Source: Spirosoma panaciterrae DSM 21099 (GTDB lineage Bacteria > Bacteroidota > Bacteroidia > Cytophagales > Spirosomataceae). Taken from it: 64,000 nucleotides of DNA. Each line of letters starts with the position of its first letter. Position 1 is the stretch's first letter. Of the stretch, positions 63,903 to 64,000 are shown in pieces. Position numbers and translations under genes: made by a program. The stretch lies in NCBI RefSeq assembly GCF_000374025.1, contig NZ_KB893176.1, positions 156,393-220,392 of the forward strand. The letters run 5' to 3'. The notes beneath the pieces were generated by a model. That model saw only the letters and a list, made by a program, of their open reading frames with translations, was not told the DNA's origin and did not search any database.

Positions 63903-64000
63903 TTGACTCTTCTGAGTACAGATCCCCTGCACTCTATATCAATGTAGCTTTCAAAGACCCCACAGAAAGAGATTGCCAATCACTCTATCAACACAAGTTT
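63903..64000 (-). other. 23S-5S rRNA intergenic spacer (partial)
   Basis: This tail has no coding frame. Since the 5S gene is on the minus strand, the 23S gene is expected beyond the right edge; its 3' end was not recognised here. Confidence 0.55.

Overview
The window looks like a chromosomal segment of a Bacteroidota bacterium, most likely a Cytophagales member of the Spirosoma type (inference from content). The signs are paired SusC/SusD outer-membrane uptake genes, a Leptospira-type citramalate synthase, a Bacteroidota-style promoter (TTG, 19 bases, TAnnTTTG) before leuA, little Shine-Dalgarno signal, and many secreted proteins with Bacteroidota-style leaders.

Left part (1-28.3 kb): the end of a SusC gene, its SusD partner and a large secreted protein of unknown function. 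Mixed single genes follow: a divergent kinase-fold protein, AraC regulators beside a short-chain dehydrogenase, an alpha/beta hydrolase, a GNAT acetyltransferase, a DUF4440 protein, an aldehyde dehydrogenase, a giant SdrD_B/DUF11 surface protein, two outer-membrane barrels, a lipoprotein, two tandem LytS-type kinases, an OmpR-type two-component pair, a coiled-coil membrane protein, an endonuclease/phosphatase-family protein, hemJ, a DUF892 ferritin-like protein and a nitrilase-family amidase.

Middle (28.4-42.2 kb): a minus-strand sugar-utilisation locus (susC, susD, PVC-type dehydrogenase with cytochrome c, DUF1080 3-keto-glycoside hydrolase, cupin, TIM-barrel isomerase, Gfo/Idh/MocA oxidoreductase) with a divergent GntR-type regulator, followed by murQ. 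The set fits oxidation of a glycoside to a 3-keto sugar, cleavage and isomerisation.

Right part (43-63.2 kb): a nearly complete branched-chain amino-acid cluster on the plus strand: ilvD, ilvB, ilvN, ilvC, ilvA, leuC, leuD, cimA, leuB, leuA. It is interrupted by three accessory insertions: two MntA-HepT toxin-antitoxin pairs, and a GxxExxY (PD-(D/E)XK-like) gene flanked on both sides by related palindromes between leuC and leuD. A second island holds AraC and Crp regulators, a fusion of a PhlG-like C-C hydrolase with a berberine-bridge-type FAD oxidase, and a small DUF2147-like protein. The window ends with a 5S rRNA on the minus strand, the tail of an rRNA operon lying beyond the right edge.

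The strongest new signals are regulatory. leuA has a textbook attenuator (15-codon leader peptide containing Leu, Leu, Ile and Val; an 11-bp antiterminator; a mutually exclusive terminator). ilvD and leuA share a pair of 12-bp operator-like palindromes with identical 17-bp centre spacing. Intergenic regions also carry many long palindromes built of short repeated words, one nested inside another.
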